This document shows, one piece after another, positions 34,843 to 43,506 of a stretch of DNA of 61,659 nucleotides. Location: assembly GCA_035551995.1 (NCBI GenBank), contig DASZME010000021.1, forward strand, positions 1-61,659. The letters are read 5' to 3'. Numbering within the stretch: the first letter of the stretch is position 1; each line of letters starts with the position of its first letter. A program made the translations under genes and the position numbers. The DNA is from RYN-428 sp035551995 (lineage in GTDB: Bacteria > Planctomycetota > Phycisphaerae > Tepidisphaerales > Tepidisphaeraceae). The notes beneath the pieces were generated by a model. It saw nothing but the letters and a program-made list of their open reading frames with translations, had not been told where the DNA came from and ran no database searches.

Positions 34843-35229
34843 ATGCCGAAGTTGTTCAGCGTTGTTGCCATCGCGATCGCGATGATGCTCGGTTCGTATG
34901 CAATGGCCAAGGATACCGACACGACGGCCGCCAAGCCGTTGCACGGGAAGGTCACTGCCATCACCAAGGATTCGTCGGGTTCCAAGGTCGTTTCGATCAC
35001 GATCTCGTCGCACGCCAAGGTAAAGGGTGATCCGGCCGTCGAAACGGTCGTCGCCATCACCGACAGCACCAAGGTGACCAAGGCGGGCGAAGCGGCCGCG
35101 CTTTCGGACGTCGCCGTCGGAACCGGCGTGAACGTGACCCTCGGCGACGATAAAAAGTCGGCCACGGGAATCGAAATCACGGTTCACAAGAAGAAGCCCG
35201 CCGCCGCCCCCGCCGCCGCGGCCAAGTAA
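34843..35229 (+). CDS. Small secreted DUF5666-like protein
   Basis: A 128-residue protein with a signal peptide (MPKLFSVVAIAIAMMLGSYA, cleavage near AMA). The mature part, HGKVTAITKDSSGSKVVSIT through ALSDVAVGTGVNVTLGDD to an Ala/Pro/Lys tail, is a single beta-barrel-like unit. It has the same order of motifs as the units repeated in the 15434-18391 surface protein. A strong intrinsic terminator follows 21 bases after the stop, so it is transcribed alone. Function unknown. Confidence 0.8.
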   Translation: MPKLFSVVAIAIAMMLGSYAMAKDTDTTAAKPLHGKVTAITKDSSGSKVVSITISSHAKVKGDPAVETVVAITDSTKVTKAGEAAALSDVAVGTGVNVTLGDDKKSATGIEITVHKKKPAAAPAAAAK

Positions 35230-35250
35230 TCCGATCGGACATCATTTGAT

Positions 35251-35282
35251 AACGGCCCGCCGACATCCCTCGGCGGGCCGTT
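35251..35282 (+). terminator. Hairpin terminator after the small secreted protein
   Basis: AACGGCCCGCCGA, loop CATCCC, TCGGCGGGCCGTT is a perfect 13-bp stem. Only a short T-containing tract (TTGTT) follows, but the stem is very stable. It lies just 42 bases before the next start codon. Confidence 0.8.
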
Positions 35283-35323
35283 GTTCGTGTAGCCCCTTGC
35301 CGCCCAAACGATATTGGCCCACA

Positions 35324-36502
35324 ATGGCCTTCATGCCCACGCGTTATACGCTCGTCGTCTTGATGTTTGCGTTTGCGACCACCGTTACCTTTGCCGTCGA
35401 TGAGCCGCCGAAGGAGTGGATCGCCGCCGGGGAAAAGCGGCGCGACGAAATCCCGCTTGGCGGCGATTTTAAGCCGCAGGCGAAAGTGGCGGCGTTTGTC
35501 GCCGTCGGGCATGGGGCGAGAATCGTCGTTTCCAAAGACGACGGCAAAACGTGGACGCAGGCGTTCTTCGGATACCCCGGCTCCGATCATGGCGGGTGGG
35601 CCTCAAGCTCCGTCGCCTATACCGGCGGCGTCTTTGCCGTCCCGATCGGATGGACGCAGCCGACCAGTTATCTGGCGTCCGACGACGGCGTCCGATGGCG
35701 TCACCTCACCGACGGAAAAACCCCGCTCGCCGGGAAAGACCATCCCAACCTGATGCCCACCACCGGATCGCTCGCCGGCGGCAAAGGTACGTTCGTGGGC
35801 AGCGGGTATACCACCTTTACCGCCACGCCGGACTTTGGGAAAAGTTGGTCCGTCATTTCGGTGAACGCGTTCAAGAACGACCCGCGCGGCAAACTTTCCA
35901 CCCATCACGTCAAGATCATTTACTGCGGCGACGCCAGCGGCCGCTTTCTTGCCCTCGGCGATAATCGCGGCGCCGACGGTCCAAAATTCGGCCATCTGTT
36001 CGCCACCGACGACCTTGGCAAAACGTGGAAGTGGCTCGCGCCCAAGGGACTCGACGACCTGAAAGGCCGCGGCGCCATCGCGTCCAACGGCCCCCTCGTG
36101 CTCATGACCGATCCGGCCGCCGAGAACGTCTGGTGCAGCGCCGACGCCGGCGAAACCTGGGACGGCCCGCACCCCACCGGCGCCAAGCGCGGCGCCCTGA
36201 GCGTCGTGAAAAACGAATTCTGGCTCGTGGGCGAACCCTCCCGCGCCGCCGCCGACGCCCCCCGCGCCAGCGCCGACGGAAAGACCTGGCACAACCTGCC
36301 CAAGACCCTGCCCGCCGGGAAATTCGTCGCTTCCGACAATGGAACGCTCATCGACATCGACCCCCGGCGATTCTCGATTCTCCGCAGCGCCGATGCAGGC
36401 GCCACCTGGGAGGCAGTCTTCACCTTCACGCCCGAAACACAGTACGTTCACGGCGCCCAGGGCCTTCGCGACATCGCCTTTGGCTACGTCAATGCCGACT
36501 AA
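35324..36502 (+). CDS. Secreted BNR/Asp-box repeat propeller protein
   Basis: About 392 residues with a signal peptide (ending near TFAVDEP). At least seven Asp-box-like turns are seen: SKDDGKTW, SDDGVRW, TPDFGKSW, TDDLGKTW, SADAGETW, SADGKTW and SADAGATW. These mark a six- or seven-bladed beta-propeller of the sialidase/sortilin type. The catalytic Arg triad and Tyr/Glu of true sialidases are not evident, so enzymatic activity should not be assumed. The start at 35324 could be replaced by an ATG three codons later. It is downstream of a terminator and probably has its own promoter. Confidence 0.8.
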   Translation: MAFMPTRYTLVVLMFAFATTVTFAVDEPPKEWIAAGEKRRDEIPLGGDFKPQAKVAAFVAVGHGARIVVSKDDGKTWTQAFFGYPGSDHGGWASSSVAYTGGVFAVPIGWTQPTSYLASDDGVRWRHLTDGKTPLAGKDHPNLMPTTGSLAGGKGTFVGSGYTTFTATPDFGKSWSVISVNAFKNDPRGKLSTHHVKIIYCGDASGRFLALGDNRGADGPKFGHLFATDDLGKTWKWLAPKGLDDLKGRGAIASNGPLVLMTDPAAENVWCSADAGETWDGPHPTGAKRGALSVVKNEFWLVGEPSRAAADAPRASADGKTWHNLPKTLPAGKFVASDNGTLIDIDPRRFSILRSADAGATWEAVFTFTPETQYVHGAQGLRDIAFGYVNAD

Positions 36503-36640
36503 CGAAATAGATCGGCGCAGGGGCGAACCCGTGAAGCACGTCATGTAGAGAAAAGTCGATCCAGCTGGGATGTTCGACTTAACCGGCTGCGGCAATCCAT
36601 CGCGCGACGTTGCGACGCTTCTTTGCCCAAACCACTTTGG

Positions 36641-36686
36641 CGGAGCGAGTTTCGATCGCGAAACATGCCCCGCAAGCATGGCCGCT
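36641..36686 (-). repeat. REP-like palindromic repeat, copy 1 (diverged)
   Basis: On the minus strand it reads AGCGGCCATGCTTGCGGGGC followed by ATGTTTCGCG, a diverged copy of the palindrome found five more times between 42.3 and 53.0 kb. It lies between the convergent propeller and enolase genes. The rest of the gap 36503-36789 shows no gene. Confidence 0.65.
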
Positions 36687-36789
36687 ATTAATAACCGCAA
36701 AAACGCTTCAGCGATCTGAAAAATGCGCTGAATTCGAAGCGACGGGGCCTGAATAGGCTAAACGAGTCCGCCTCAAGAAAGTCGAAATT

Positions 36790-38061
36790 CTAACCCTTCG
36801 GCCATGGCGACAGCGGAAAGTGCGTCTGGGCTTCGATCGCCAGAAGGCGGTTGTACTTGGCCAGGCGTTCGGAGCGGGTGATGGAGCCGATTTTGATCTG
36901 GTCGCCGGACCACCCGGTCGCCAGGTCCGCCAGCCAATCGTCTTCGGTTTCGCCGCTGCGGGCGCTGACGGTGACGGACCATCCCGCCGAGCGGGCGAGC
37001 GCGCAGGCGTCGGCGGCTTCGGTCAGGGAACCGATCTGGTTGACCTTCAGCAGCAACGCCGTCGCGGATTTCGTTTCGATCGCCCGGCTGATCCGCTCGG
37101 GATTGGTGCAGAGCAAATCGTCGCCGAGAACCAGCGCTCGACCGGCGACGCCTTCGCGTAAAAGTGGCCAGTGACGCCAATCGTCTTCGGCAAGGCCGTC
37201 TTCCAAACTGATAATCGGGTATTTGTCGATCCAGCGAAGAAGCTGGTCGATCATCTGCCGCGGCGTCAGCGGCGCCGCGCCAAGACGATAGCGGCCATCC
37301 TCAAAAAAATGGCTCGACGCGACATCGACGGCCAACGCCACGTCACGGCCGGGGGTGAAGCCGGCAAGACGAATCGATTCGACTGCATCTTCAAGCATCG
37401 CTTCGCACGTCGCAAATGGCGGGGCCAGCCCTCCTTCATCCGCGACCAGCGTCCTTACGTTATATTTTTTCTCGCAGAGTTTCGCGGCGGCTTGATAGAC
37501 GGCGTAGGTGGTGGCGAGCGATTGGTCGATCGTCGTGGCGGCGAGGGGAACGATAAGCATATCCTGGATCGGCACCTGCCCGCCCGCGTGCTTGCCGCCG
37601 CTAAATAGGTTGACGGTTAGTCGGGGAAGACGCCGGGGCGATTCGCCGAGCAGATGCGCGAAATGGCGATAAAGCGGAATTCCCTCGGCCATCGCGCAGG
37701 CGCGGGCGAAAGCGATCGAGACGGCCAGGATCGCGTTGGCGCCAAGACGCGATTTATTCGATGAGTCGTCAAAGGATATTAGGGCGGCGTCGAGATCGCG
37801 CTGATGGATAAACTCGCGGCCGCGCAGATGCGCCTGGATCGGCCCCTGGACGTTGGCCACCGCCTGCCGACAGCCCAGTCCGCCGTAGCGGGAAAGATCG
37901 CCGTCGCGGAGTTCGACGGCTTCGGCTTTCCCGGTCGAGGCGCCGGAGGGGACCGACGCCCAGGCGCAGGCGCCTTCTTTGAGTTCGCAGCGGACGCCGA
38001 CCGTCGGGCGGCCGCGACTGTCGAGAATTTCCAATGCGCTGAGTTTTTCGATCGTGGGCAT
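36790..38061 (-). CDS. Enolase-like protein with altered active site
   Basis: A 423-residue homologue of phosphopyruvate hydratase (2-phosphoglycerate to PEP). Conserved: SVPSGASTG loop, Glu209 in DEGGLAPP, metal ligands Asp246, Glu287 (SLEDG) and Asp314 (LGDD), catalytic-base Lys339 in LLLKVNQIGSLTE and Lys390 in QIKIG. Changed: the SHRSGETED loop is SARSGETED, so the substrate-contacting His is Ala367, and the Glu of the IQEFMI-type motif is Asp167. It could be a weak or regulated enolase, or a paralogue acting on another acid. Whether a standard enolase exists elsewhere in the genome is unknown. ATG 38061 is preferred to one 14 codons upstream, because it matches the enolase N-terminus. 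Confidence 0.85.
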   Translation of the reverse strand: MPTIEKLSALEILDSRGRPTVGVRCELKEGACAWASVPSGASTGKAEAVELRDGDLSRYGGLGCRQAVANVQGPIQAHLRGREFIHQRDLDAALISFDDSSNKSRLGANAILAVSIAFARACAMAEGIPLYRHFAHLLGESPRRLPRLTVNLFSGGKHAGGQVPIQDMLIVPLAATTIDQSLATTYAVYQAAAKLCEKKYNVRTLVADEGGLAPPFATCEAMLEDAVESIRLAGFTPGRDVALAVDVASSHFFEDGRYRLGAAPLTPRQMIDQLLRWIDKYPIISLEDGLAEDDWRHWPLLREGVAGRALVLGDDLLCTNPERISRAIETKSATALLLKVNQIGSLTEAADACALARSAGWSVTVSARSGETEDDWLADLATGWSGDQIKIGSITRSERLAKYNRLLAIEAQTHFPLSPWPKG

Positions 38062-38290
38062 GTCGTTCTCGTGGATTGCTGTCGACGTCTGGCGCCTTCT
38101 CATGTAGAACCGCGGACATAAGAGCGGCGTAACACCTTGGTTCTGATTTTCGTTCCCGCGCGCATGACGGGCATGCCGTTTGTTGCCGCAGGATGAATTC
38201 GCGCTGTTTAGAGTACGGTTTCATCGTTCGCTCTTCCACCTGTTTGGCCGAAGGGTTGAATGTTTTGCGCGAGAACAACCGGCGTTTTTG

Positions 38291-38319
38291 TTGACAACCA
38301 CGCGATTAGTCGATGTAAG
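38291..38319 (+). promoter_or_regulatory. Sigma-70-type promoter of pcm
   Basis: TTGACA (38291-38296), 17-base spacer, TGTAAG (38314-38319). The start codon is only nine bases after the -10 box, so the transcript would be almost leaderless. Confidence 0.6.
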
Positions 38320-38328
38320 AGATATACA

Positions 38329-39003
38329 ATGGCTCAACCGATGCAAGATGCCAATTTAACCCAACCGTCGCCGCTGGAGCGGATGATCCAGCAACAGATT
38401 ATGGATCGCGGCATTCGCGACGAGCGCGTGCTGGCGGCGCTGCGATCGGTGCCGCGGGAAAAATTCTTTCCCGACGATTCGCGCAAGCATGCGTTTGCCG
38501 ATCGCTCGACGTCGATCGGCCACGGGCAAACGATCAGCCAGCCCTACATGGTGGCGTTGATGACCCAGCGGCTTGAGGTGCAGCCGCAACATCGCGTGCT
38601 GGAGATCGGCACCGGCAGCGGCTATCAGACGGCCGTGCTGGCGAAGTTGGCCGGCGAGGTCTGGACGCTGGAACGGCTCAAACCTCTGCTCGACGAAGCC
38701 TTCGAGCGCCTGCAAGCGATGAGCATCCGCAATGTTCATTACCGTTTCGGCGACGGCACGCTCGGCTGGCCCGAAGCCGCCCCGTTCGATCGGATTTTGA
38801 TTACCGCCGGCGCGCCGCAGTTGCCGCGCGATCTCCTGCTCAATCAACTCGCCGACGGCGGCGTAGCCGTCATTCCGATCGGCCCGCGCGATGAACAGAT
38901 GCTGATCGCGATTCATCGGCATGGCGATAAGCTGAAGCCGACGAATATCTGCCCGTGCCGATTCGTCAAACTGATCGGGAAAGAAGGTTGGAACCAGGAA
39001 TAG
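38329..39003 (+). CDS. pcm: Protein-L-isoaspartate O-methyltransferase
   Basis: A repair enzyme of 224 residues that methylates isoaspartyl residues with S-adenosylmethionine in the cytoplasm. Family motifs: VPREKFFPDD, AFADRSTSIGHGQTISQPYM (the substrate-binding loop with the essential Ser-x-Pro region), SAM motif VLEIGTGSGYQTAVLAKLAG, and FDRILITAGAPQLPRDLLLN. The ATG at 38329 gives the normal length; the frame is open further upstream but across the promoter. It is divergent from the enolase gene. A strong inverted repeat follows about 70 bases after the stop. Confidence 0.95.
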   Translation: MAQPMQDANLTQPSPLERMIQQQIMDRGIRDERVLAALRSVPREKFFPDDSRKHAFADRSTSIGHGQTISQPYMVALMTQRLEVQPQHRVLEIGTGSGYQTAVLAKLAGEVWTLERLKPLLDEAFERLQAMSIRNVHYRFGDGTLGWPEAAPFDRILITAGAPQLPRDLLLNQLADGGVAVIPIGPRDEQMLIAIHRHGDKLKPTNICPCRFVKLIGKEGWNQE

Positions 39004-39075
39004 GCGTCGCAACAGGAAAAAGGATAGCGCGGCGACCACGTCGGTCATTGGGACGATTAAGCCAGCGGATTTCAA

Positions 39076-39157
39076 ACATGGATTGACAGGATGGACAGGA
39101 TGAAGGGGCGGAAGCCGATCTTTTCTTCTTCATCCTGTCCATCTTGTTTATCCATGT
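39076..39157. repeat. 30-bp inverted repeat (ACATGGAT... / ...ATCCATGT)
   Basis: Arms at 39076-39105 and 39128-39157 are inverted copies that agree at about 26 of 30 positions, around a 22-base centre. The arms are rich in GGACAGGATG words. It lies between pcm and recG, can fold into a long hairpin and could act as a bidirectional terminator. It looks like a dispersed intergenic element. Confidence 0.75.
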
Positions 39158-39236
39158 AAACGACTCCGGGTCCCCTGATCATGAGGAACGTCTCGCGTAT
39201 CGCACTTACGTGGCGGTCGCCCGCGTAGAGGGAAAG

Positions 39237-41351
39237 ATGGCGCGCATCACTTCATCGGCGGGCGAGCGTGTCGATTCATCGCCGTCCGTTGGGCTGATGA
39301 CGCCGGTTGAATCGCTCGCCGACGTGGGAGAAGCGCGGGCCAAGGCCCTGCGAAAACTTGGACTCCGCACGCTGGGCGATCTGCTCGAATATTTCCCCCG
39401 CGATTATCAATTCGAAAGCGCCGAGCTTCCGATCTCCCGCCTTGTCGAAAATCAGATCCAAACCGCGCGCGGCCAAGTGCTGGCGGTCGATTATGTCGGC
39501 GGCGGACGCCGGGCGCGCTTCGAGGCGACGATCGACGACGGCACCGAAAAACTCGCCCTCGCCTGGTTTAATTCCAATTGGCTGCGCGGGAAAATCCATC
39601 CCGGCATGACGATTCGCGTGCAGGGAAAAGTCGCGTTTTTTCGCAACATGCCCCAGATGGTGCAGTCGCGCTGGGAAGCGGTGGACGATCAAACTCCCCC
39701 GATCGGCCAATCCGTCTTCCGCCCGATTTACCCGGCGACGCTTCGCCTGCCGTCGGAAATTATCCAGCAAATTATCGACGCCAACCTTGACGCGGCGTTA
39801 CTCGAAGTCGGCGAATGGTTCTCGCCCGCCCTGGTCGCCCAACGCGGATTGCTCGCCCGCCGGGCGGCATATCGCGCCATCCATCGACCGGCGAATCTGG
39901 ACGAGGCGATGCGCGCTCGCCGACGGATTATCTACGACGAACTGATGCTGATGCAGATCGGGCTTGGCATCAGCCGGCGATTGCGCGATGGACGAATCAG
40001 CGCGCCGGTGATCCGGATCGATAAGTTGCTCGATCAGCGCATCCGCGCCCGCTTCCCCTTCCCGCTCACCAATGCCCAGCAAAACGCCGTCTGGCAAATC
40101 GCCCGCGATCTCCACAGCGGCAGCCCGATGAACCGCCTGCTCCAGGGAGACGTCGGCAGCGGCAAAACCGTCGTCGCGATTTATGCGATGCTGCTTGCCG
40201 TCGCCAATAAGCTGCAGGCGGCGCTATTGGCGCCGACGGAGGTGCTGGCCGAGCAGCATTACATCACGCTGTCGCGCGCGTTGGCCGGTTCCAATGTCGT
40301 CATCGAACTATTCACCGGCAAGACCAAGCGCAAGGACGCGGGCAAAAAGCTCAAGGCGCTGGCCGAAGGAAAAATCCATCTGGCCGTCGGTACGCAGGCG
40401 CTGATTCAGCGGGATATCGAATTCGCCAATTTGGGTCTTGTCGTCGTCGATGAACAACACAAGCTCGGCGTCAAACAGCGCGGCGTGCTCAAAGGAAAGG
40501 GCCTGGCCCCCCACTATCTTGTAATGACCGCGACGCCGATTCCTAGAACGCTGGCGCTCTCTTACTTCGCGGATTTCGCTTACAGCACGCTGGATGAGTT
40601 GCCGCCGGGACGTCAGCCGATCGTGACAAAATGGATTCGGCCGACGCAGGCGAACGGCGCCTATGAATTCCTGGTCGGACAGGTGCGGGCGGGCCGGCAG
40701 GGTTACATCGTCGTTCCGCAAATTGACGATAACGGCCTGGAAGATACCAAGAGCGTCATGCAGGAATATGAGCTGCTTCGTGCCGGCGCCCTTTCCGCCG
40801 TTCGGTTGGCCGTGCTGCACGGACAGATGAAAACCGACGAAAAACAGCAGGTGATGGCGGACTTTCGCGACCGAAAAATCGATGTCCTTGTCGCCACGAC
40901 CGTCATCGAAGTCGGCATCGACGTGCCGAACGCCACGGTGATGATGATCGACAACGCCGAGCGGTTTGGCCTTTCGCAGTTGCATCAGCTTCGCGGCCGA
41001 GTCGGACGCGGCAGCGAAATCAGCTACTGCACGCTGATATCCGATCCCCCCAATGAAGCGACCGAAGCCCGATTGCGCGCCATGACCCAGACCAATGACG
41101 GATTCGAAATCGCCGAGATGGATTTAAAGCTTCGCGGTCCCGGCCAATTCTTCGGCACCCGCCAACATGGACTGCCGGAGTTCAAGCTGGCGGACGTAAG
41201 CAACGAGCTTGAGCTACTGCATCAGGCCAAGGACGATGCGCTGGCGCTTTTGAACGACGATCCCCGCCTGACGCATGCCGATCATCGGCATCTGCGAAGC
41301 GCCCTGAGCGAGCAGATCGGGGATACGGTTTCGCTGGCTCAAATCGGCTGA
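39237..41351 (+). CDS. recG: ATP-dependent DNA helicase RecG
   Basis: A branch-migrating helicase that remodels stalled forks and Holliday junctions. About 704 residues, the usual length. The N-terminal wedge/OB domain (about 20-200) has LRTLGDLLEYFPRDYQF. Walker A is LLQGDVGSGKTVVAIY near residue 300, the DExH box is VVVDEQHKLGVKQRG near 400, motif VI is QLRGRVGRG near 615, and the C-terminus has the RecG signature FFGTRQHGLPEFKLAD. ATG 39237 follows GAGGGAAAG. panC follows 39 bases later. Confidence 0.95.
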   Translation: MARITSSAGERVDSSPSVGLMTPVESLADVGEARAKALRKLGLRTLGDLLEYFPRDYQFESAELPISRLVENQIQTARGQVLAVDYVGGGRRARFEATIDDGTEKLALAWFNSNWLRGKIHPGMTIRVQGKVAFFRNMPQMVQSRWEAVDDQTPPIGQSVFRPIYPATLRLPSEIIQQIIDANLDAALLEVGEWFSPALVAQRGLLARRAAYRAIHRPANLDEAMRARRRIIYDELMLMQIGLGISRRLRDGRISAPVIRIDKLLDQRIRARFPFPLTNAQQNAVWQIARDLHSGSPMNRLLQGDVGSGKTVVAIYAMLLAVANKLQAALLAPTEVLAEQHYITLSRALAGSNVVIELFTGKTKRKDAGKKLKALAEGKIHLAVGTQALIQRDIEFANLGLVVVDEQHKLGVKQRGVLKGKGLAPHYLVMTATPIPRTLALSYFADFAYSTLDELPPGRQPIVTKWIRPTQANGAYEFLVGQVRAGRQGYIVVPQIDDNGLEDTKSVMQEYELLRAGALSAVRLAVLHGQMKTDEKQQVMADFRDRKIDVLVATTVIEVGIDVPNATVMMIDNAERFGLSQLHQLRGRVGRGSEISYCTLISDPPNEATEARLRAMTQTNDGFEIAEMDLKLRGPGQFFGTRQHGLPEFKLADVSNELELLHQAKDDALALLNDDPRLTHADHRHLRSALSEQIGDTVSLAQIG

Positions 41352-41390
41352 TGGTTGCAAACGCGGAAGCCGGGCGTAAGTTGGTTCAGC

Positions 41391-42224
41391 GTGATCATCG
41401 CCAAGACCATCGCCGAATGTCGCGCCGAACGTGCCGGGCTGGGCGCCGCCGCTTTAGTGCCGACCATGGGGGCGTTGCATGCCGGTCATGGCTCGCTGAT
41501 GACGCTGGCCAGGCAGCACGCGCCTTCGGTCATCGTGAGCATTTTTGTGAACCCGACGCAGTTTGGTCCCAAGGAAGATTTCAACAAATATCCCCGGCCG
41601 ATCGAGGCGGATTTACGGATGTGCCAAGAGGCCGGCGTTGAGATGGTTTTCATGCCGACGCCGGAGGAGATGTACCCGGCCGGCGCCGCGCGGATGGAGA
41701 TGGATCTGCCGGAGATCGCCAACGTGCTGGAGGGGAAGCATCGGCTGGGGCATTTCCGCGGGGTCTGCTGGGTGGTGGCCAAGCTATTTAATATCGTTCG
41801 GCCGGATGTGGCGGTCTTCGGGCAGAAGGATTTTCAGCAGCTGCGCATCCTGACGGCGATGGTCGACGCGCTGAATTTTCCGATTGCCGTCGTCCCCGCG
41901 CCGATCGTGCGGGAGCCGGACGGATTGGCGATGAGCAGTCGAAATCAATATCTCTCGCCGGCCGAGCGGGAGAAGGCGCTGTCGATCAGCCGGGGTTTAT
42001 TTTTAGCCGAAGGGGAATTCAAGCGCGGCGCCAGGCAGACGAGCCGACTGACGACCACGATCCAAAAGACGCTTCTCGAACAACACATGGCGATCGACTA
42101 CGTCGCCGCGGTCGATCCGGTGAAGCTGCAATATGTCGAAGTGGTAAACGGCCCCACGGTGCTTGCCGTCGCGGCCCGCGTGGGGGCGACGCGCCTGATC
42201 GACAACCTCATCATCGGTGGCTAA
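41391..42224 (+). CDS. panC: Pantothenate synthetase
   Basis: Joins pantoate and beta-alanine with ATP, the last step to pantothenate (coenzyme A route). About 277 residues. Motifs: VPTMGALHAGHGSLM (HxGH nucleotide site), SIFVNPTQFGP, VAKLFNIVRPDVAVFGQKDF, and LAMSSRNQYLSP (KMSKS-like). A GTG at 41391 (VIIAKTIAECRAER) matches where the family usually starts; a TTG at 41355 is open too. The ribosome-binding site is weak. It is probably co-transcribed with recG. panB and panD are not in the window. Confidence 0.93.
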   Translation: MIIAKTIAECRAERAGLGAAALVPTMGALHAGHGSLMTLARQHAPSVIVSIFVNPTQFGPKEDFNKYPRPIEADLRMCQEAGVEMVFMPTPEEMYPAGAARMEMDLPEIANVLEGKHRLGHFRGVCWVVAKLFNIVRPDVAVFGQKDFQQLRILTAMVDALNFPIAVVPAPIVREPDGLAMSSRNQYLSPAEREKALSISRGLFLAEGEFKRGARQTSRLTTTIQKTLLEQHMAIDYVAAVDPVKLQYVEVVNGPTVLAVAARVGATRLIDNLIIGG

Positions 42225-42300
42225 AGCAGGTAATAAGCATTTTCTCAAGCTGTTGCGGCAATCCCGCGTTTAAGCTGCTATGCTATAGCGTGTCTTCGTT

Positions 42301-42350
42301 CAGCGGCCCCGCTTGCGGGGCGTTTTTCGCGATCAAATTTCGATTCACCA
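42301..42350 (+). repeat. REP-like palindromic repeat, copy 2
   Basis: Core AGCGGCCCCGCTTGCGGGGC at 42302-42321, followed by TTTTTCGCGATC and CGATTCACC. It lies just after panC. Confidence 0.8.
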
Positions 42351-42366
42351 ACTTGACCGATACTCC

Positions 42367-42414
42367 AGCGGCCGCGCTTGCGGGCCATGTTTCGCGACTG
42401 AAAATCGCTTCCCC
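42367..42414 (+). repeat. REP-like palindromic repeat, copy 3
   Basis: A diverged core, AGCGGCCGCGCTTGCGGGCC, followed by ATGTTTCGCGACTGAAAATCG and CTTCCCC in the same order as in other copies. It is in tandem with copy 2, with a 65-base period. Confidence 0.7.
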
Positions 42415-42467
42415 TAAAAAAGATGAGTTTGCTCGCGTGCCGATCTCCCCGCTTCCGGAATTGAATC

Positions 42468-43157
42468 TTAATCCGGCCCGGCGGGCGATTCGCCGAGCGT
42501 CGTGAGCTTGGCGCGGGCGTCCTCGAATTTCGGATCGACCGCCAACGCCTGCTGGTATTCGATTTTCGCCATTTCCTTGCGGTTTTGCAGCTCGTAGACG
42601 CTGGCGATGTTGTAATGAACTTCTGCGGGATTCAAAACCGCCTGAAGCTGCGTTGTCGCCTCGCCGATTCGGCCATGGCGCGCGAGCATCAAACCGTAGT
42701 TGATGTGGCATGGCGCATTGTTTGGATCCTGCTTCAGCCCAAGCTTGTAGTCGTACTCGGCGTTGACCGGATTTCCGGCAAGCTCTTCGGTGAAAGCCAG
42801 GTTGCTATAACCGACGGCCGAATTGTTCGTCGCCTTGAGATACCGCCGCCAGATGGCGACCGAATCGGAAAACTTCCCCTGCTGGGCATAAACACAGCCA
42901 AGGCGGTAGAGCGACTGGATGTGGCTTTTGTTCAGCTTCAGGGATTCCTTATACTGAATGACGGCGTCGTTCATATCGCCGCGCGATTCGGCGAGTTCGC
43001 CGGCGGCGCTGTGCGTGTCGGCGTTAATGGGAGGCGGGGGCGCTTCTTCGACGGCGGAGGCCACAGGGATATGATCCACGTCTCGGTGTGTATCGGCGGC
43101 GCAGCCGGCAATTCCTGACGCGAGCAGGGAAAGCGCTAACAAGGTTTGATATTTCAT
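42468..43157 (-). CDS. TPR-repeat lipoprotein
   Basis: About 229 residues. ATG 43157 begins a lipoprotein signal with lipobox IAGC near residue 19. Four or five TPR units follow from about residue 45: SRGDMNDAVIQYKESLKLN, LYRLGCVYAQQGKFSDSVA, EELAGNPVNAEYDYKLGL, YGLMLARHGRIGEATTQL, and EMAKIEYQQALAVDPKFED. TPR lipoproteins usually serve as scaffolds in the envelope; the partner is unknown. It is convergent with panC and separated from it by two REP-like copies. Confidence 0.8.
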   Translation of the reverse strand: MKYQTLLALSLLASGIAGCAADTHRDVDHIPVASAVEEAPPPPINADTHSAAGELAESRGDMNDAVIQYKESLKLNKSHIQSLYRLGCVYAQQGKFSDSVAIWRRYLKATNNSAVGYSNLAFTEELAGNPVNAEYDYKLGLKQDPNNAPCHINYGLMLARHGRIGEATTQLQAVLNPAEVHYNIASVYELQNRKEMAKIEYQQALAVDPKFEDARAKLTTLGESPAGPD

Positions 43158-43506
43158 GGCCGAATTGATCCCGTTAAAGACCCGCGGGGCGTCGCCCCCA
43201 CGGGGCAAGCCTCTGCCGTGTGTATCGGTCAGGAAAGCGAGGAAGATAATTTGGGCTGCCGCGATTGTGAGCCGTCTCATAAACCGGCGGTTCGCGCGGC
43301 TGTAAGACCGTTCGCCCTTCGAGCGACTAAAGGACCATTACGCCGAGGCGATGTGAAGGCGCCGCCGGCTTCTCCGCCGCGATGTGAAAGTCGCGGCACA
43401 CGCCCAAAAAATTCCGTGCGGCAAAACGACGCACGTTTTGCCTTTGAGCAACAACGTCCTTTGCCCTAAAGTAGTTCCCCTTGGTTCCCTAACTCAGGAG
43501 TTGGTC
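43158..43506. other. Divergent intergenic region
   Basis: It separates the TPR lipoprotein and the cupredoxin gene. TTTGAG and TAAAGT with an 18-base gap (about 43441-43472) might be the cupredoxin promoter. AGGAG at 43496-43500 is its ribosome-binding site. No gene is seen. Confidence 0.4.

Noticed and set aside
42225..42467. Possible terminator or riboswitch after panC
   Set aside because: The two palindromes are copies of a dispersed repeat and lack a T-run; no riboswitch core is visible.
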